From assembly GCF_018918005.1 (NCBI RefSeq), contig NZ_JAHLPR010000025.1, forward strand, positions 1 through 64,000: a stretch of 64,000 nt of DNA, in the 5' to 3' direction. Made by a program: the position numbers and the translations under genes. Positions 48,746-57,013 of this stretch are shown piece after piece (position 1 is the first letter of the stretch; every line of letters starts with the position of its first letter). The stretch is from Paenibacillus sp. MSJ-34 (GTDB taxonomy: Bacteria; Bacillota; Bacilli; Paenibacillales; Paenibacillaceae). The notes below the pieces were generated by a model. It was not told the DNA's origin. It saw nothing but the letters and a program-made list of their open reading frames with translations, and did not search any database.

Positions 48746-49723
48746 ATGGACGGACGTATGCTGGCGTCAGGGCAATCGAACGCGGCTCGGCCTTCTCGGC
48801 AAATCAGTGTTATTCTAAGAAATCAGGAGCCGCCGACCATTTCGCAAGCCGCGGCGGAACCCGCGGCGCAACCATTCGGGAAGACGTTGCCCCAGCACGG
48901 CCATTTTGCCGAAATTCAGAAGGAATTGGAACAGCTTATCGGCTTGGATAATATTAAAGAATTAATGTTTGAAATATACGCTTTGCTGCAAGTTTCGCAA
49001 ATGCGAAACGAGGCGGGCCTGCAAACGGGAACGCAAGTATACCATATGGTGTTCAAGGGGAATCCGGGAACCGGCAAAACGACGGTGGCGCGCATTGTCG
49101 CCAAGCTGTTTCAGCAAATGGGTGTCTTGTCGAAGGGCCATCTAATTGAGGTGGAGCGCGCCGATCTTGTCGGCGAGTATATCGGGCATACGGCTCACAA
49201 AACCCGCGATCTTGTCAAGAAAGCGCTCGGCGGCATTTTATTTATCGACGAAGCATACAGTTTGGCGCGCGGCGGCGAGAAAGATTTCGGCAAGGAAGCG
49301 ATCGACACGCTCGTCAAAGCAATGGAAGATTACAAAAATCAATTCGTTCTTATTTTAGCCGGATATAACGATGAAATGGATTTTTTTCTGCAGACGAATC
49401 CGGGCTTGCCGTCAAGGTTCCCGATTCAGGTCGATTTTCCCGATTACTCGATTGACCAGTTGATTCAAATCGCCGAGTCGATGGCCAAGGAACGCGATTA
49501 CATGTTTATGCCGCAGGCGATCGCCAAGCTGAAGCAGCATTTGCAGCAAGAGAAAACGGATTCGCTCCATTCGTTCAGCAACGGCCGCTATGTAAGAAAT
49601 GTGATCGAGAAATCGATTCGAAATCAAGCGGTTCGCCTGCTGCATCAGTATCAGCAATCATCGCCCGGCAAGCTGGAATTAATGACGCTGAAGATCGAAG
49701 ATTTGCGGTTGGACCAATCGTAG
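48746..49723 (+). CDS. spoVK: Stage V sporulation protein K
   Basis: AAA+ ATPase of 325 residues needed for spore maturation in the mother cell. It has Walker A FKGNPGTGKTTVAR (about residues 105-112), then YIGHTAHKTRDLVKKALGG, Walker B ILFIDEAYSLARGGEKDFG, sensor 1 and an arginine finger region PGLPSRFPIQVDFPDYSID, all as in the CbxX/CfqX-SpoVK family. The N-terminal 60 residues are variable. GAGGTGA lies before the ATG. It precedes hflX, as in Bacillus (spoVK-hflX order). A SigE-type promoter lies upstream. Confidence 0.95.
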   Translation: MDGRMLASGQSNAARPSRQISVILRNQEPPTISQAAAEPAAQPFGKTLPQHGHFAEIQKELEQLIGLDNIKELMFEIYALLQVSQMRNEAGLQTGTQVYHMVFKGNPGTGKTTVARIVAKLFQQMGVLSKGHLIEVERADLVGEYIGHTAHKTRDLVKKALGGILFIDEAYSLARGGEKDFGKEAIDTLVKAMEDYKNQFVLILAGYNDEMDFFLQTNPGLPSRFPIQVDFPDYSIDQLIQIAESMAKERDYMFMPQAIAKLKQHLQQEKTDSLHSFSNGRYVRNVIEKSIRNQAVRLLHQYQQSSPGKLELMTLKIEDLRLDQS

Positions 49724-49776
49724 TTGCAATACGGGACGATTTCGGCGCGAACGGACAAAAGGAGCTAACATTTTCG

Positions 49777-51069
49777 ATGTCAAAAACGACTTACGATACG
49801 GAACGCCAGGTGCAGGATCGGGCGGTTCTGGTCAGCCTTGTTACCAGTGAAATGAAACGGAATGAGATCAATTACGAGCAATCGCTGCTAGAATTGATCA
49901 AGCTGGCAGAGACGGCCGGCGTCGAGGTGCTTGCGACGATGACGCAGCAGCGGGAGACGCGGGACGCCAAATGGTTCGTCGGCAAAGGGAAAGTGGAAGA
50001 ATTGAAGGCGCTTGTCGATGAGCTCGGTGCGAATACGGCGATTTTCGATCAAGAATTGGCCGGCGCGCAAGTGCGCAACCTGGAAGAAGCGCTTGATATG
50101 AAAATAATCGATCGGACGCAGCTCATATTGGATATTTTCGCGCAACGGGCGAAAACGAAGGAAGGGATCATTCAAGTCGAGCTGGCGCAATTGACTTACT
50201 TGCTGCCGCGGCTATCGGGCCATGGCAGAAATTTGTCGCGCCTCGGCGGCGGCATCGGAACGCGCGGGCCGGGGGAGACGAAGCTGGAAACGGACCGGCG
50301 CCATATTCGCGGACGCATCGGCGAGTTGAAGAGGCGATTGGAAGAGGTGGTTCGGCATCGTCAGCTGCATCGGGAACGCCGCAAGAAGACGGGCATTTAT
50401 CAAGTGGCGCTCGTCGGCTATACGAATGCGGGCAAATCGACGCTCCTCAAGCAATTGACGCATGCGGACGTCTATGTGGAAGACCGGTTGTTTGCTACGC
50501 TCGATCCGACGTCGCGTACGCTCGAACTGCCAAGCGGCAAGGAAGTGGTCTTGACCGATACGGTCGGCTTTATTCAAAATTTGCCCCATGATCTCATCGC
50601 CGCCTTTCGCGCTACGTTGGAAGAAGTATGCGAGGCGGATTTAGTGCTGCATGTCGTGGATTGCTCTTCGGACATGCGCGAGGAGCAGATGGAGGTCGTC
50701 GATCAAATATTGCAGGAACTCGGGGCGGCCGATAAACCGCAAATTACGCTGTTCAACAAAATCGACATTTGTTCCCCGGAGCGACTGGAATTGCTTCCGG
50801 CAGGCGATGACTTTCTGAAGATCAGCGCATACCGCCCGGCCGACCTTGAACGGATCCGGACGGCAATTCAAGAGAAGCTGATGGGGGACACGCGCATTTT
50901 CCGCATTCCGGCAGATCGGGGAGATGCGATCGCGTTGCTCTACCGTTGCGGGGAAGTATTGGAGCGGACCGAAGACGAGCGGGAGGATGGGACGCTTGTT
51001 TTCCATGTCAGGCTGCACAAGTCGGACTATGGCATTCACGGCTACAAGCTGGAGCCGTACAGCGAATAA
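49777..51069 (+). CDS. hflX: Ribosome-associated GTPase HflX
   Basis: GTPase of 430 residues. The N-terminal HflX domain contains AKWFVGKGKVEEL and ALDMKIIDRTQLILDIFAQR, with the glycine-rich linker LSRLGGGIGTRGPGETKLE. The G domain shows G1 GYTNAGKST, G3 DTVGFIQNLP and G4 NKID. HflX splits stalled ribosomes under heat or antibiotic stress. AAAGGAG precedes the ATG; it begins 53 bases after spoVK. Confidence 0.97.
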   Translation: MSKTTYDTERQVQDRAVLVSLVTSEMKRNEINYEQSLLELIKLAETAGVEVLATMTQQRETRDAKWFVGKGKVEELKALVDELGANTAIFDQELAGAQVRNLEEALDMKIIDRTQLILDIFAQRAKTKEGIIQVELAQLTYLLPRLSGHGRNLSRLGGGIGTRGPGETKLETDRRHIRGRIGELKRRLEEVVRHRQLHRERRKKTGIYQVALVGYTNAGKSTLLKQLTHADVYVEDRLFATLDPTSRTLELPSGKEVVLTDTVGFIQNLPHDLIAAFRATLEEVCEADLVLHVVDCSSDMREEQMEVVDQILQELGAADKPQITLFNKIDICSPERLELLPAGDDFLKISAYRPADLERIRTAIQEKLMGDTRIFRIPADRGDAIALLYRCGEVLERTEDEREDGTLVFHVRLHKSDYGIHGYKLEPYSE

Positions 51070-51101
51070 TAAGCAATTGCAGCAAGGGAGAGACCATCGA
51101 A

Positions 51102-52373
51102 ATGACGATATTTACGGAAGCATTGTTACAAGCGAAAGAACAAGTGGAAGAGATGATCGCCGGGAGACTGCGCGAGGTGGAGCGAATCGTCGAAGCGAAT
51201 CAGTGGAAGGTGATCCGGGCATTCCAACGCCGGCAAGTTAGCGATTTTCATTTTGCCGGCTCGACCGGTTACGGGTATAACGACCGGGGAAGGGAAATAT
51301 TGGACGAAGTCTATGCGGATGTGTTCGGCGCGGAGGCCGCGCTGGTGCGGCCGCATTTTGCTTCCGGGACGCATACGATTGCGACGGCGCTGTTCGGTGT
51401 ATTGCGACCGGGCGACGACCTGTTGTATATTACAGGAAGACCTTACGACACGCTTCATAAAGTGATCGGCAAACCGGGAGACGGAACGGGCTCGCTGCAA
51501 GATTTCGGCATCGGCTACGGCGAAGTTCCGCTTCACCCGACCGGGGAAGTGGACTGGGCGGAAGTCGAACGCAGCGTCTCCGGCCGGACGAAGGTGATCG
51601 GCATTCAGCGTTCGCGCGGCTACGATTGGCGCTCGTCGTTTACAGTAGAGCAAATCGGCGAGATGGCGCGGCGCGTCAAAGCGATCAAACCCGACGCGAT
51701 CGTCTTTGTCGACAATTGCTACGGAGAATTTACGGAAGTGCAAGAACCGACCGAGGCGGGCGTCGATTTGATGGCGGGCTCTTTAATCAAAAATCCGGGC
51801 GGCGGCTTGGCGGAAACCGGCGGATATATTGCCGGCAGACGGGACTTGGTCGATTTGGCCGCCTGCCGGTTGACGGCGCCGGGCATCGGGTCGGACGTTG
51901 GAGCGATGCTCGGCACGACCCGCTCGATCTACCAAGGGCTATTTCTTGCGCCGACATTGGTTGGACAAGCGGTCAAAGGCAGCGTGTTCGCCGCCGCCAT
52001 GTTCGAGCGCCTCGGCTTTACGACGCGACCGCGTTGGGACGAGGGCCGGACCGATTTGATCCAGGCGATTCAATTTACAAGCGCTGAACATTTGATCCAA
52101 TTCGTGCAAGGAATTCAGAAGGCGGCGGCCGTAGACGCGCATGTCGTGCCCGAGCCGTGGGACATGCCCGGATACGAGCATCCGGTTATTATGGCCGCAG
52201 GAACATTCATCCAGGGCGGCAGCCTAGAATTGTCGGCCGATGCTCCGATTCGCGCGCCGTATATCGCTTATATGCAAGGCGGACTAACGTACGCCCACGT
52301 GAAATTCGGCGTGCTGACCGCCGTCGAAGCGATGATAAAAAAAGGTATTGTAAAGTTATCTAACATATCTTGA
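51102..52373 (+). CDS. Methionine gamma-lyase family PLP enzyme (YnbB-like)
   Basis: Protein of 423 residues of the aluminium-resistance/cystathionine-synthase-like fold type I PLP family. Key parts are FHFAGSTGYGYNDRGREIL at the N-terminus, ASGTHTIATALFGVLRPGDD, VFVDNCYGEFTEVQEPTEAG (Asp) and the lysine in GSLIKNPGGGLAETGGYI. It would act on a sulfur amino acid or similar, but the real reaction is unknown. ATG 51102 was chosen because the family starts with a TEALLQAKEQVEEMI helix; AAGGGAG lies 11 bases upstream. It sits between hflX and glnR as in Bacillus (ynbB). Confidence 0.92.
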   Translation: MTIFTEALLQAKEQVEEMIAGRLREVERIVEANQWKVIRAFQRRQVSDFHFAGSTGYGYNDRGREILDEVYADVFGAEAALVRPHFASGTHTIATALFGVLRPGDDLLYITGRPYDTLHKVIGKPGDGTGSLQDFGIGYGEVPLHPTGEVDWAEVERSVSGRTKVIGIQRSRGYDWRSSFTVEQIGEMARRVKAIKPDAIVFVDNCYGEFTEVQEPTEAGVDLMAGSLIKNPGGGLAETGGYIAGRRDLVDLAACRLTAPGIGSDVGAMLGTTRSIYQGLFLAPTLVGQAVKGSVFAAAMFERLGFTTRPRWDEGRTDLIQAIQFTSAEHLIQFVQGIQKAAAVDAHVVPEPWDMPGYEHPVIMAAGTFIQGGSLELSADAPIRAPYIAYMQGGLTYAHVKFGVLTAVEAMIKKGIVKLSNIS

Positions 52374-52375
52374 CA
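52349..52375. promoter_or_regulatory. GlnR boxes upstream of glnRA
   Basis: TGTAA-N7-TAACA (52349-52365) is a perfect match to the GlnR/TnrA consensus TGTNA-N7-TNACA. A second half-overlapping site, TCTAA-N7-TGACA (52359-52375), has nine of ten consensus bases and includes the -35 box. Bound GlnR would block RNA polymerase, so the operon should be repressed when glutamine is abundant. Confidence 0.88.
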
Positions 52376-52398
52376 CCTTTTTTTGCAAAAGTTAAAAT
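52370..52398 (+). promoter_or_regulatory. SigA promoter of glnRA
   Basis: Consensus -35 TTGACA (52370-52375), 17-base spacer and -10 TAAAAT (52393-52398), placed 34 bases upstream of the glnR start and overlapping a GlnR box. Confidence 0.85.
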
Positions 52399-52431
52399 GA
52401 GTACAGATTAAAATAATTGAAAGGCGGATGC

Positions 52432-52842
52432 ATGATGGGGGATGAATTGCGGAGAAATATGGCGCTTTTCTCGATCGGAACCGTCATCAAGCTGACCGAT
52501 TTGACAGCAAGACAGATACGTTACTATGAGCAGCAGAAGCTGGTCAATCCTGTGCGCACTGCCGGGAATCAACGTATGTTCTCGTTTAACGACGTCGATC
52601 GGCTGCTGGAAATCAAGGCTTTAATCGAAAAAGGCGTGAACATTGCGGGAATTAAACAAGTAATGACGCCGATCGAACAGTCCGAGGAAGCGACTGCGAT
52701 CAAGAAAGAGAACGGAGCGAAGCGGGAAGAACTTACGGATACCGATTTGCATCGCATTTTGAAGCAGCAAATTATGTACGGTAGAAAACCAGGACAAGTT
52801 ACGATGATTCAAGGCGAGCTGTCCCGTTTTTACAATAAATAA
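52432..52842 (+). CDS. glnR: MerR-family nitrogen regulator GlnR
   Basis: Protein of 136 residues. The MerR-type winged helix is [35 protein letters not shown], followed by a short dimerisation helix and a flexible C-terminal tail ([20 protein letters not shown]) that, in Bacillus, senses feedback-inhibited glutamine synthetase. The start is ATG 52432, or the next ATG at 52435; AAAGGCGG lies just upstream. It is followed by glnA after 26 bases, and the GlnR boxes in the promoter show autoregulation. Confidence 0.95.
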   Translation: MMGDELRRNMALFSIGTVIKLTDLTARQIRYYEQQKLVNPVRTAGNQRMFSFNDVDRLLEIKALIEKGVNIAGIKQVMTPIEQSEEATAIKKENGAKREELTDTDLHRILKQQIMYGRKPGQVTMIQGELSRFYNK

Positions 52843-52868
52843 ACAATATAAGGCGAGGGAGAGAAACT

Positions 52869-54197
52869 GTGAGTTACACGAAAGAGGATATTTTACGCAT
52901 CGCGAAAGAACAAAACGTTAGATTTATTCGTCTGCAATTTACGGATTTGCTCGGTACGATCAAAAATGTGGAAATCCCTTTAAGCCAACTGCCGAAAGCG
53001 CTCGACAACAAGATGATGTTCGACGGTTCTTCGGTCGAGGGTTATGTGCGGATCGAAGAGTCCGACATGTATTTGTACCCCGATTTGGAAACATGGCTCA
53101 TCTATCCTTGGGTCGCGGAAGATCGTATCGCCCGTTTGATCTGCGATGTGTACATGCCGGACGGCACTCCGTTCAGCGGCGACCCTCGCGGCATTTTGAA
53201 GCGTTGTTTGAAAGAAGCGGAAGCGCTCGGCTACACAACGATGAATGTCGGGCCGGAACCGGAGTTTTTCTTGTTCAAAACGGACGAGAAGGGCAATCCG
53301 ACAATGGAATTGAACGACCATGGCGGTTATTTCGATTTGGCTCCGACGGATCTCGGGGAAAACTGCCGCCGCGATATCGTATTAACGTTGGAAGAGATGG
53401 GATTTGAAATCGAAGCTTCCCATCATGAGGTGGCGCCGGGGCAACACGAAATCGATTTTAAATATGCCGACGCGGTAAAAGCCGCCGATCAAATTCAAAC
53501 CTTTAAACTCGTCGTCAAAACGATCGCAAGACAACACGGCCTGCATGCGACCTTCATGCCGAAACCGCTGTTTGGTGAAGCCGGTTCGGGGATGCACTGC
53601 CATCAATCCTTGTTTAAAGGCAAAGTAAATGCGTTCTACGACGAGTCGGACAAGCTCGGATTAAGCGATGAAGCGCGTCAATATATGGCCGGCATTTTGA
53701 AGCATGCGCGCGCCATGGCCGCCATTACGAATCCGACGGTGAACTCCTACAAGCGCCTTGTGCCGGGATATGAAGCCCCTTGCTATGTGGCTTGGTCCGC
53801 TTGCAACCGCAGCCCGATGATCCGCATTCCTTCATCGCGCGGATTGAGCACGCGCGTTGAAGTCCGCAACCCGGATCCTGCGGCGAACCCGTATTTGGCT
53901 CTGGCAGTCATGCTGAAAGCCGGTCTGGACGGCATCGTCAACAAACTTGAGCTGATCGCGCCGACGGACCGCAACATTTACGTCATGTCGGAGCAAGAGC
54001 GGATCCAGGAGGGCATTCCTAGCTTGCCTTCCGATTTGAAGGAAGCGCTCGTCGAAATGGCGAAGAGCGAATTGATCCATTCCGCCTTGGGCGATCATGC
54101 GTTCGCGCATTTCTACGAATTGAAGGAGATCGAGTGGGATATGTTCCGCACCCGGGTCCATCAATGGGAACGCGACCAATACATGACCTTATATTAA
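52869..54197 (+). CDS. glnA: Glutamine synthetase type I
   Basis: Enzyme of 442 residues that makes glutamine from glutamate, ammonia and ATP. Signature regions are [58 protein letters not shown] (metal/His site) and [20 protein letters not shown] with the glutamate flap GYEAP. Length and the lack of the adenylylation-loop tyrosine sequence fit the Firmicutes GSI-alpha form, controlled by feedback rather than adenylylation. The start is GTG at 52869 with AGGGAG upstream. A terminator follows. Confidence 0.97.
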   Translation: MSYTKEDILRIAKEQNVRFIRLQFTDLLGTIKNVEIPLSQLPKALDNKMMFDGSSVEGYVRIEESDMYLYPDLETWLIYPWVAEDRIARLICDVYMPDGTPFSGDPRGILKRCLKEAEALGYTTMNVGPEPEFFLFKTDEKGNPTMELNDHGGYFDLAPTDLGENCRRDIVLTLEEMGFEIEASHHEVAPGQHEIDFKYADAVKAADQIQTFKLVVKTIARQHGLHATFMPKPLFGEAGSGMHCHQSLFKGKVNAFYDESDKLGLSDEARQYMAGILKHARAMAAITNPTVNSYKRLVPGYEAPCYVAWSACNRSPMIRIPSSRGLSTRVEVRNPDPAANPYLALAVMLKAGLDGIVNKLELIAPTDRNIYVMSEQERIQEGIPSLPSDLKEALVEMAKSELIHSALGDHAFAHFYELKEIEWDMFRTRVHQWERDQYMTLY

Positions 54198-54214
54198 GAT
54201 TATTCTCGAATGGA

Positions 54215-54241
54215 AAGAGCCCTTGCGGGCTCTTTTTTTAT
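54215..54241 (+). terminator. Rho-independent terminator of glnA
   Basis: Stem AAAGAGCCC/GGGCTCTTT with a TTGC loop and a long T run, 18 bases after the glnA stop. Confidence 0.88.
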
Positions 54242-54287
54242 ACATCTGCAGCGCCGAGCGGGGGCCCATCAACCCGGAAACATATCA

Positions 54288-54458
54288 ATTAGCGGTATTT
54301 GCTACTGTTATTTTGGAGTAACTGGCTAGTTTATCGAAACTAGCTGGAATTTCTGGCGCTAATTTTGAGCAATTTGGCTGCGATGAAGATGTGGCTTCTA
54401 TTAACGGTAGGATTTACCGCTAATTTCGATATTCTTAGGATATCAGGGGAATTAGCGC
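54288..54458. repeat. Non-coding palindromic element 3 with nested inverted repeats
   Basis: A 23-base arm (54288-54310, ATTAGCGGTA...) is inverted at 54402-54424 with about four mismatches. GCGCTAATT (54356-54364) is inverted exactly at 54450-54458. An internal perfect hairpin GCTAGTTT/AAACTAGC lies at 54325-54344. The overlapping, interleaved arms and TTAGCG/TAACGG ends resemble element 2. There is no ORF. The 3' end of the second PD-(D/E)XK-like gene begins 13 bases further on. Confidence 0.65.
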
Positions 54459-54470
54459 CTGATTTTGGAG

Positions 54471-55139
54471 CTAATCCAAGTAATTCCATACTCCGGGCGC
54501 CAGTTCATACCGAACGATTCGTTCTCCGTTGCCGCGGTAAGAGGGGAGGAGCCAACCTTGGGCGCATAATCGTTTCAGCATGAGGACGGCCGGTTTATGA
54601 TTGACGTCCAGATGACGTTCCACATCCTTCGGCCTGATCGGACCGGCACATTGGATAGCGAAACGAATGATTTCTTTCTCGGCGAACGAAGCGCGCGACG
54701 CTGGAGTCTGATTGGACAAATATCTGCTTAACACCATTTGCAGCAATGTCATGCATAATTGGGGATGCTGTTCCACATCGTCGTACGCAAAGGAGATGAC
54801 TTGATATCCCATCGCATGCAGGAATGTTTCGCGGTTTAACTCGTTGCAATATTTTTGCCGGTCCATCTCCCGTACGTGGGCAGCGTATCCTTTCACTTCA
54901 ATAATCAGCTTTACATGCCCGGGCAGCCATGCAAAATCCGCGAAGTAGGTTCGTCCCCGCCAATCCAGCACTTCGTATTCGGGATGGAGATGCTCCAAAT
55001 TCCCGCGAAGCGGCCACCATACGTTTCTGAGAAATAAGGACTCGGCATGCCGATGCCCTCTTTCCAGCCGGCCCCGGCGTTCTCCCGTTCTGCTGGCTAG
55101 ATGGCGCTGAATAAATTGATCGTAAACTTCTTCGAACAT
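54471..55139 (-). CDS. PD-(D/E)XK-like protein with winged-helix-like C-terminus, copy 2
   Basis: Protein of 222 residues, paralogous to the product of 23454-24107 over its whole length. The nuclease-like core is HPEYEVLDWRGRTYFADFAW LPGHVKLIIEVKGYAAHVRE, giving Asp68, Glu81 and Lys83 in the D-x(n)-E-x-K arrangement that is intact here. The C-terminal part (ECAGPIRPKD-like then VERHLDVNHKPAVLMLKRLC and GWLLPSYRGNGERIVRYEL) resembles a winged helix. AAGGAGG lies before the ATG. Its 3' end adjoins palindromic element 3. Possibly a DNA nuclease or a DNA-binding regulator of a Paenibacillaceae-specific family; not proven. Confidence 0.75.
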   Translation of the reverse strand: MFEEVYDQFIQRHLASRTGERRGRLERGHRHAESLFLRNVWWPLRGNLEHLHPEYEVLDWRGRTYFADFAWLPGHVKLIIEVKGYAAHVREMDRQKYCNELNRETFLHAMGYQVISFAYDDVEQHPQLCMTLLQMVLSRYLSNQTPASRASFAEKEIIRFAIQCAGPIRPKDVERHLDVNHKPAVLMLKRLCAQGWLLPSYRGNGERIVRYELAPGVWNYLD

Positions 55140-55164
55140 CGAATCGTTCCTCCTTCATAAATGA

Positions 55165-55207
55165 CAAAAACGCCCCGCTTTCATTCGTTAAGAATGAAAC
55201 GGGACGT
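55165..55207 (-). terminator. Terminator downstream of lexA (minus strand)
   Basis: Read on the minus strand, AACG-CCCG-TTTCATT-like arms (one or two mismatches) around a seven-base loop are followed by TTTTT. It lies about 180 bases after the lexA stop; no gene is seen in the interval between 55208 and 55382. Confidence 0.65.
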
Positions 55208-55382
55208 TCTTCGTCTCCTTAAGCAGTATAGATCAATAAGTCGGATGCGTCGAGCCTTCATCGGCGACTTAGCGCCCGGAATTGGCTTTGTAATTACAAG
55301 CAAGCCTTCCGCAATGCAATTGGAAAAACGTGCAGCCGCAAGGGCTCGAGGTAAAAGCTCTTTATCCAACCTATGTAACCGA

Positions 55383-56006
55383 TCAATGGATATCGCGGAA
55401 TACGCCGATCACTTTGCCGAGGATGGTGACATGATTGAGACGAATCGGCTCCATCGTGGCGTTCTCCGGCTGAAGGCGGATATGGTCCTTTTCTTTGTAG
55501 AACGTTTTCACAGTCGCTTCGTCATCCTCCGTCATCGCCACGACAATGTCTCCGTTATCCGCGGTTTGTTGCTGCCGAACGATGACATAGTCTCCGTTAT
55601 GAATGCCGGCTTCGATCATACTGTCTCCGATGACCGATAGCATAAATACGTTATGATCCCCAACAAAATGTTCGGGCAGCGGGAAATAATCCTCAATATT
55701 CTCGGTGGCCGTAATCGGCATGCCGGCCGTTACTTTCCCGACGACAGGAACTTTGGTAATCGAATGTGTATATAAATGGGTTTGCTCGTCTTCCTGGCCC
55801 AAAATTTCGATCGCACGCGGCTTGGTCGGATCGCGGCGTATCAGCCCTTTCTTCTCCAACCGGTCGAGATGCCCGTGTACCGTTGAACTTGAAGCCAAAC
55901 CTACGGCTTCGCCAATTTCCCGTACCGAAGGAGGGTAGCCTTTAGCCCGTACTTCGTTGCGAATGAATTCCAGAATCGCTTGCTGCCGATTTGATAACTT
56001 GGACAT
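55383..56006 (-). CDS. lexA: SOS repressor LexA
   Basis: Protein of 207 residues. The N-terminal winged helix is [20 protein letters not shown] and [20 protein letters not shown]. The C-terminal autoprotease has the cleavage site Ala-Gly in GKVTAGMPI, the nucleophile Ser in [19 protein letters not shown] and the general-base Lys in ATVKTFYKE. RecA filaments trigger self-cleavage after DNA damage. Met 56006 gives the canonical start; an upstream frame was rejected. The intergenic region to yneA holds four LexA boxes, so the pair is autoregulated. Confidence 0.96.
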   Translation of the reverse strand: MSKLSNRQQAILEFIRNEVRAKGYPPSVREIGEAVGLASSSTVHGHLDRLEKKGLIRRDPTKPRAIEILGQEDEQTHLYTHSITKVPVVGKVTAGMPITATENIEDYFPLPEHFVGDHNVFMLSVIGDSMIEAGIHNGDYVIVRQQQTADNGDIVVAMTEDDEATVKTFYKEKDHIRLQPENATMEPIRLNHVTILGKVIGVFRDIH

Positions 56007-56047
56007 TGCCGTATCAACTCCAATGCTTTTTATCAAAATTATACCAT

Positions 56048-56061
56048 AGAACTTCAGTTCG
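56048..56061. promoter_or_regulatory. LexA box 1 (near lexA)
   Basis: On the minus strand CGAACTGAAGTTCT resembles the Gram-positive consensus CGAAC-N4-GTTC. It lies in front of lexA itself. Confidence 0.7.
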
Positions 56062-56107
56062 CACAAACGTAAGTTCTAAATATTTTCAATAGGAAAGAAA
56101 CAAAAAA

Positions 56108-56121
56108 AGAACAAACGTTCG
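56108..56121. promoter_or_regulatory. LexA box 2
   Basis: CGAACGTTTGTTCT (minus strand) matches CGAAC-N4-GTTC well. It lies 8 to 9 bases before the -35 box of the yneA promoter. Confidence 0.8.
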
Positions 56122-56130
56122 AAAAACGGA

Positions 56131-56159
56131 TTGACTCAAACAAGTGTTCGTGTTATGAT
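56131..56159 (+). promoter_or_regulatory. SigA promoter of yneA with a LexA box in its spacer
   Basis: A -35 TTGACT (56131-56136) and -10 TATGAT (56154-56159) are 17 bases apart. The spacer contains CAAACAAGTGTTCG (56137-56150), a LexA box; bound LexA must exclude RNA polymerase. Confidence 0.8.
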
Positions 56160-56174
56160 GTGGATATCGTAAAT

Positions 56175-56188
56175 AGAACAAGTGTTTG
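56175..56188. promoter_or_regulatory. LexA box 4 (5' leader of yneA)
   Basis: AGAACAAGTGTTTG fits the GAAC-N4-GTTYG pattern with one mismatch. It covers the expected start of yneA transcription. Confidence 0.65.
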
Positions 56189-56200
56189 GGGTGTTGATAT

Positions 56201-56557
56201 ATGATCAACCAATACAGTACTTATAAGAGCATTTATCATGATTCGCCGCTCATAACGGACCGTCAAGTTCGGCAAAACCGCAAGGTTGGGCAAGTTTTCT
56301 TATTTGCTGCGGTCTTGCTGCTGCTCACCAGTTTCGGCATTGTCAAGGCATTTGCCTCTTCAGACGATGACGAATGGGCGTTCGAATCGACCCCCGCCAA
56401 ACAAATTATCGTTACGCAAGGCGAAACGATGTGGAGCATCGCCAAGCGTTATAAGCCTGAACGTATGGACATTCGCAATTATATTGAAGATATGAAGAAA
56501 TTGAACCATAAACGTACTTCCGCCATTCAGGCCGGGGAACTGCTATCTATTCCTTAA
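56201..56557 (+). CDS. yneA: SOS cell division suppressor YneA-like
   Basis: Protein of 118 residues. A membrane helix (about residues 30-51) is followed by a linker and a LysM domain (IIVTQGETMWSIAKRYKPER to ELLSIP) that binds cell-wall glycans. This layout and its position, divergent from lexA with LexA boxes between, identify YneA, which delays septation during the SOS response. The ATG follows GGGGTG by about seven bases. Confidence 0.9.
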   Translation: MINQYSTYKSIYHDSPLITDRQVRQNRKVGQVFLFAAVLLLLTSFGIVKAFASSDDDEWAFESTPAKQIIVTQGETMWSIAKRYKPERMDIRNYIEDMKKLNHKRTSAIQAGELLSIP

Positions 56558-56608
56558 CCGCAGGTTTCCTCGCTTGCATCCCAGCTTACCTTCATAATAT
56601 AATGAAAC

Positions 56609-56632
56609 GCCCAGGCGAGTGAGCGCCTGGGC
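56609..56632 (+). terminator. Strong hairpin after yneA
   Basis: Perfect nine-base-pair stem GCCCAGGCG/CGCCTGGGC with an AGTGAG-type loop; the T tract is short. Confidence 0.6.
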
Positions 56633-56731
56633 TATTCGCATTCCCTTGACAACCTGTTATGTACATGTCAAAGTAAAGAATGTACTATGTTTACAATCGG
56701 TTTCACGCAGTAAACGTGGAGGAGGGACAAC

Positions 56732-56926
56732 ATGGAAATCGATGCTTTGGTCGCGCGAATTAACGAGTTGGCGCGCAAACATAAATCCGTCGGTTTGACG
56801 GAAGAAGAAACGTTGGAACGCGAAAAGCTGCGCAAACAGTATATCGAAGGCTTCAAACGGTCGCTTCGTCAGCAATTGGATTCGATCGAATTCGTAGACG
56901 AAAATTCGAATACGATTAAGCATTAA
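56732..56926 (+). CDS. ynzC: DUF896 small protein YnzC
   Basis: Protein of 64 residues. It reads MEIDALVARINELARKHKSV, GLTEEETLEREKLRKQYIEG and FKRSLRQQLDSIEFVDE, the typical DUF896/YnzC three-helix pattern. The function is unsettled; in Bacillus it neighbours the SOS operon lexA-yneA, as here. GGAGGAGGG precedes the ATG. It lies on its own after the yneA hairpin. Confidence 0.93.
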   Translation: MEIDALVARINELARKHKSVGLTEEETLEREKLRKQYIEGFKRSLRQQLDSIEFVDENSNTIKH

Positions 56927-57013
56927 TCGCATTCGAATCATTTCGGCGCGGCTTCTTCATCGTTCGGAAAATAAAAGTCAAACGCGATATCAGCTATAGG
57001 AGGATCAATTCAC

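Noticed and set aside
55161-55640. Plus-strand 159-codon frame overlapping the 3' part of lexA
   Set aside because: It runs antisense through lexA and its terminator, with no ribosome-binding site.
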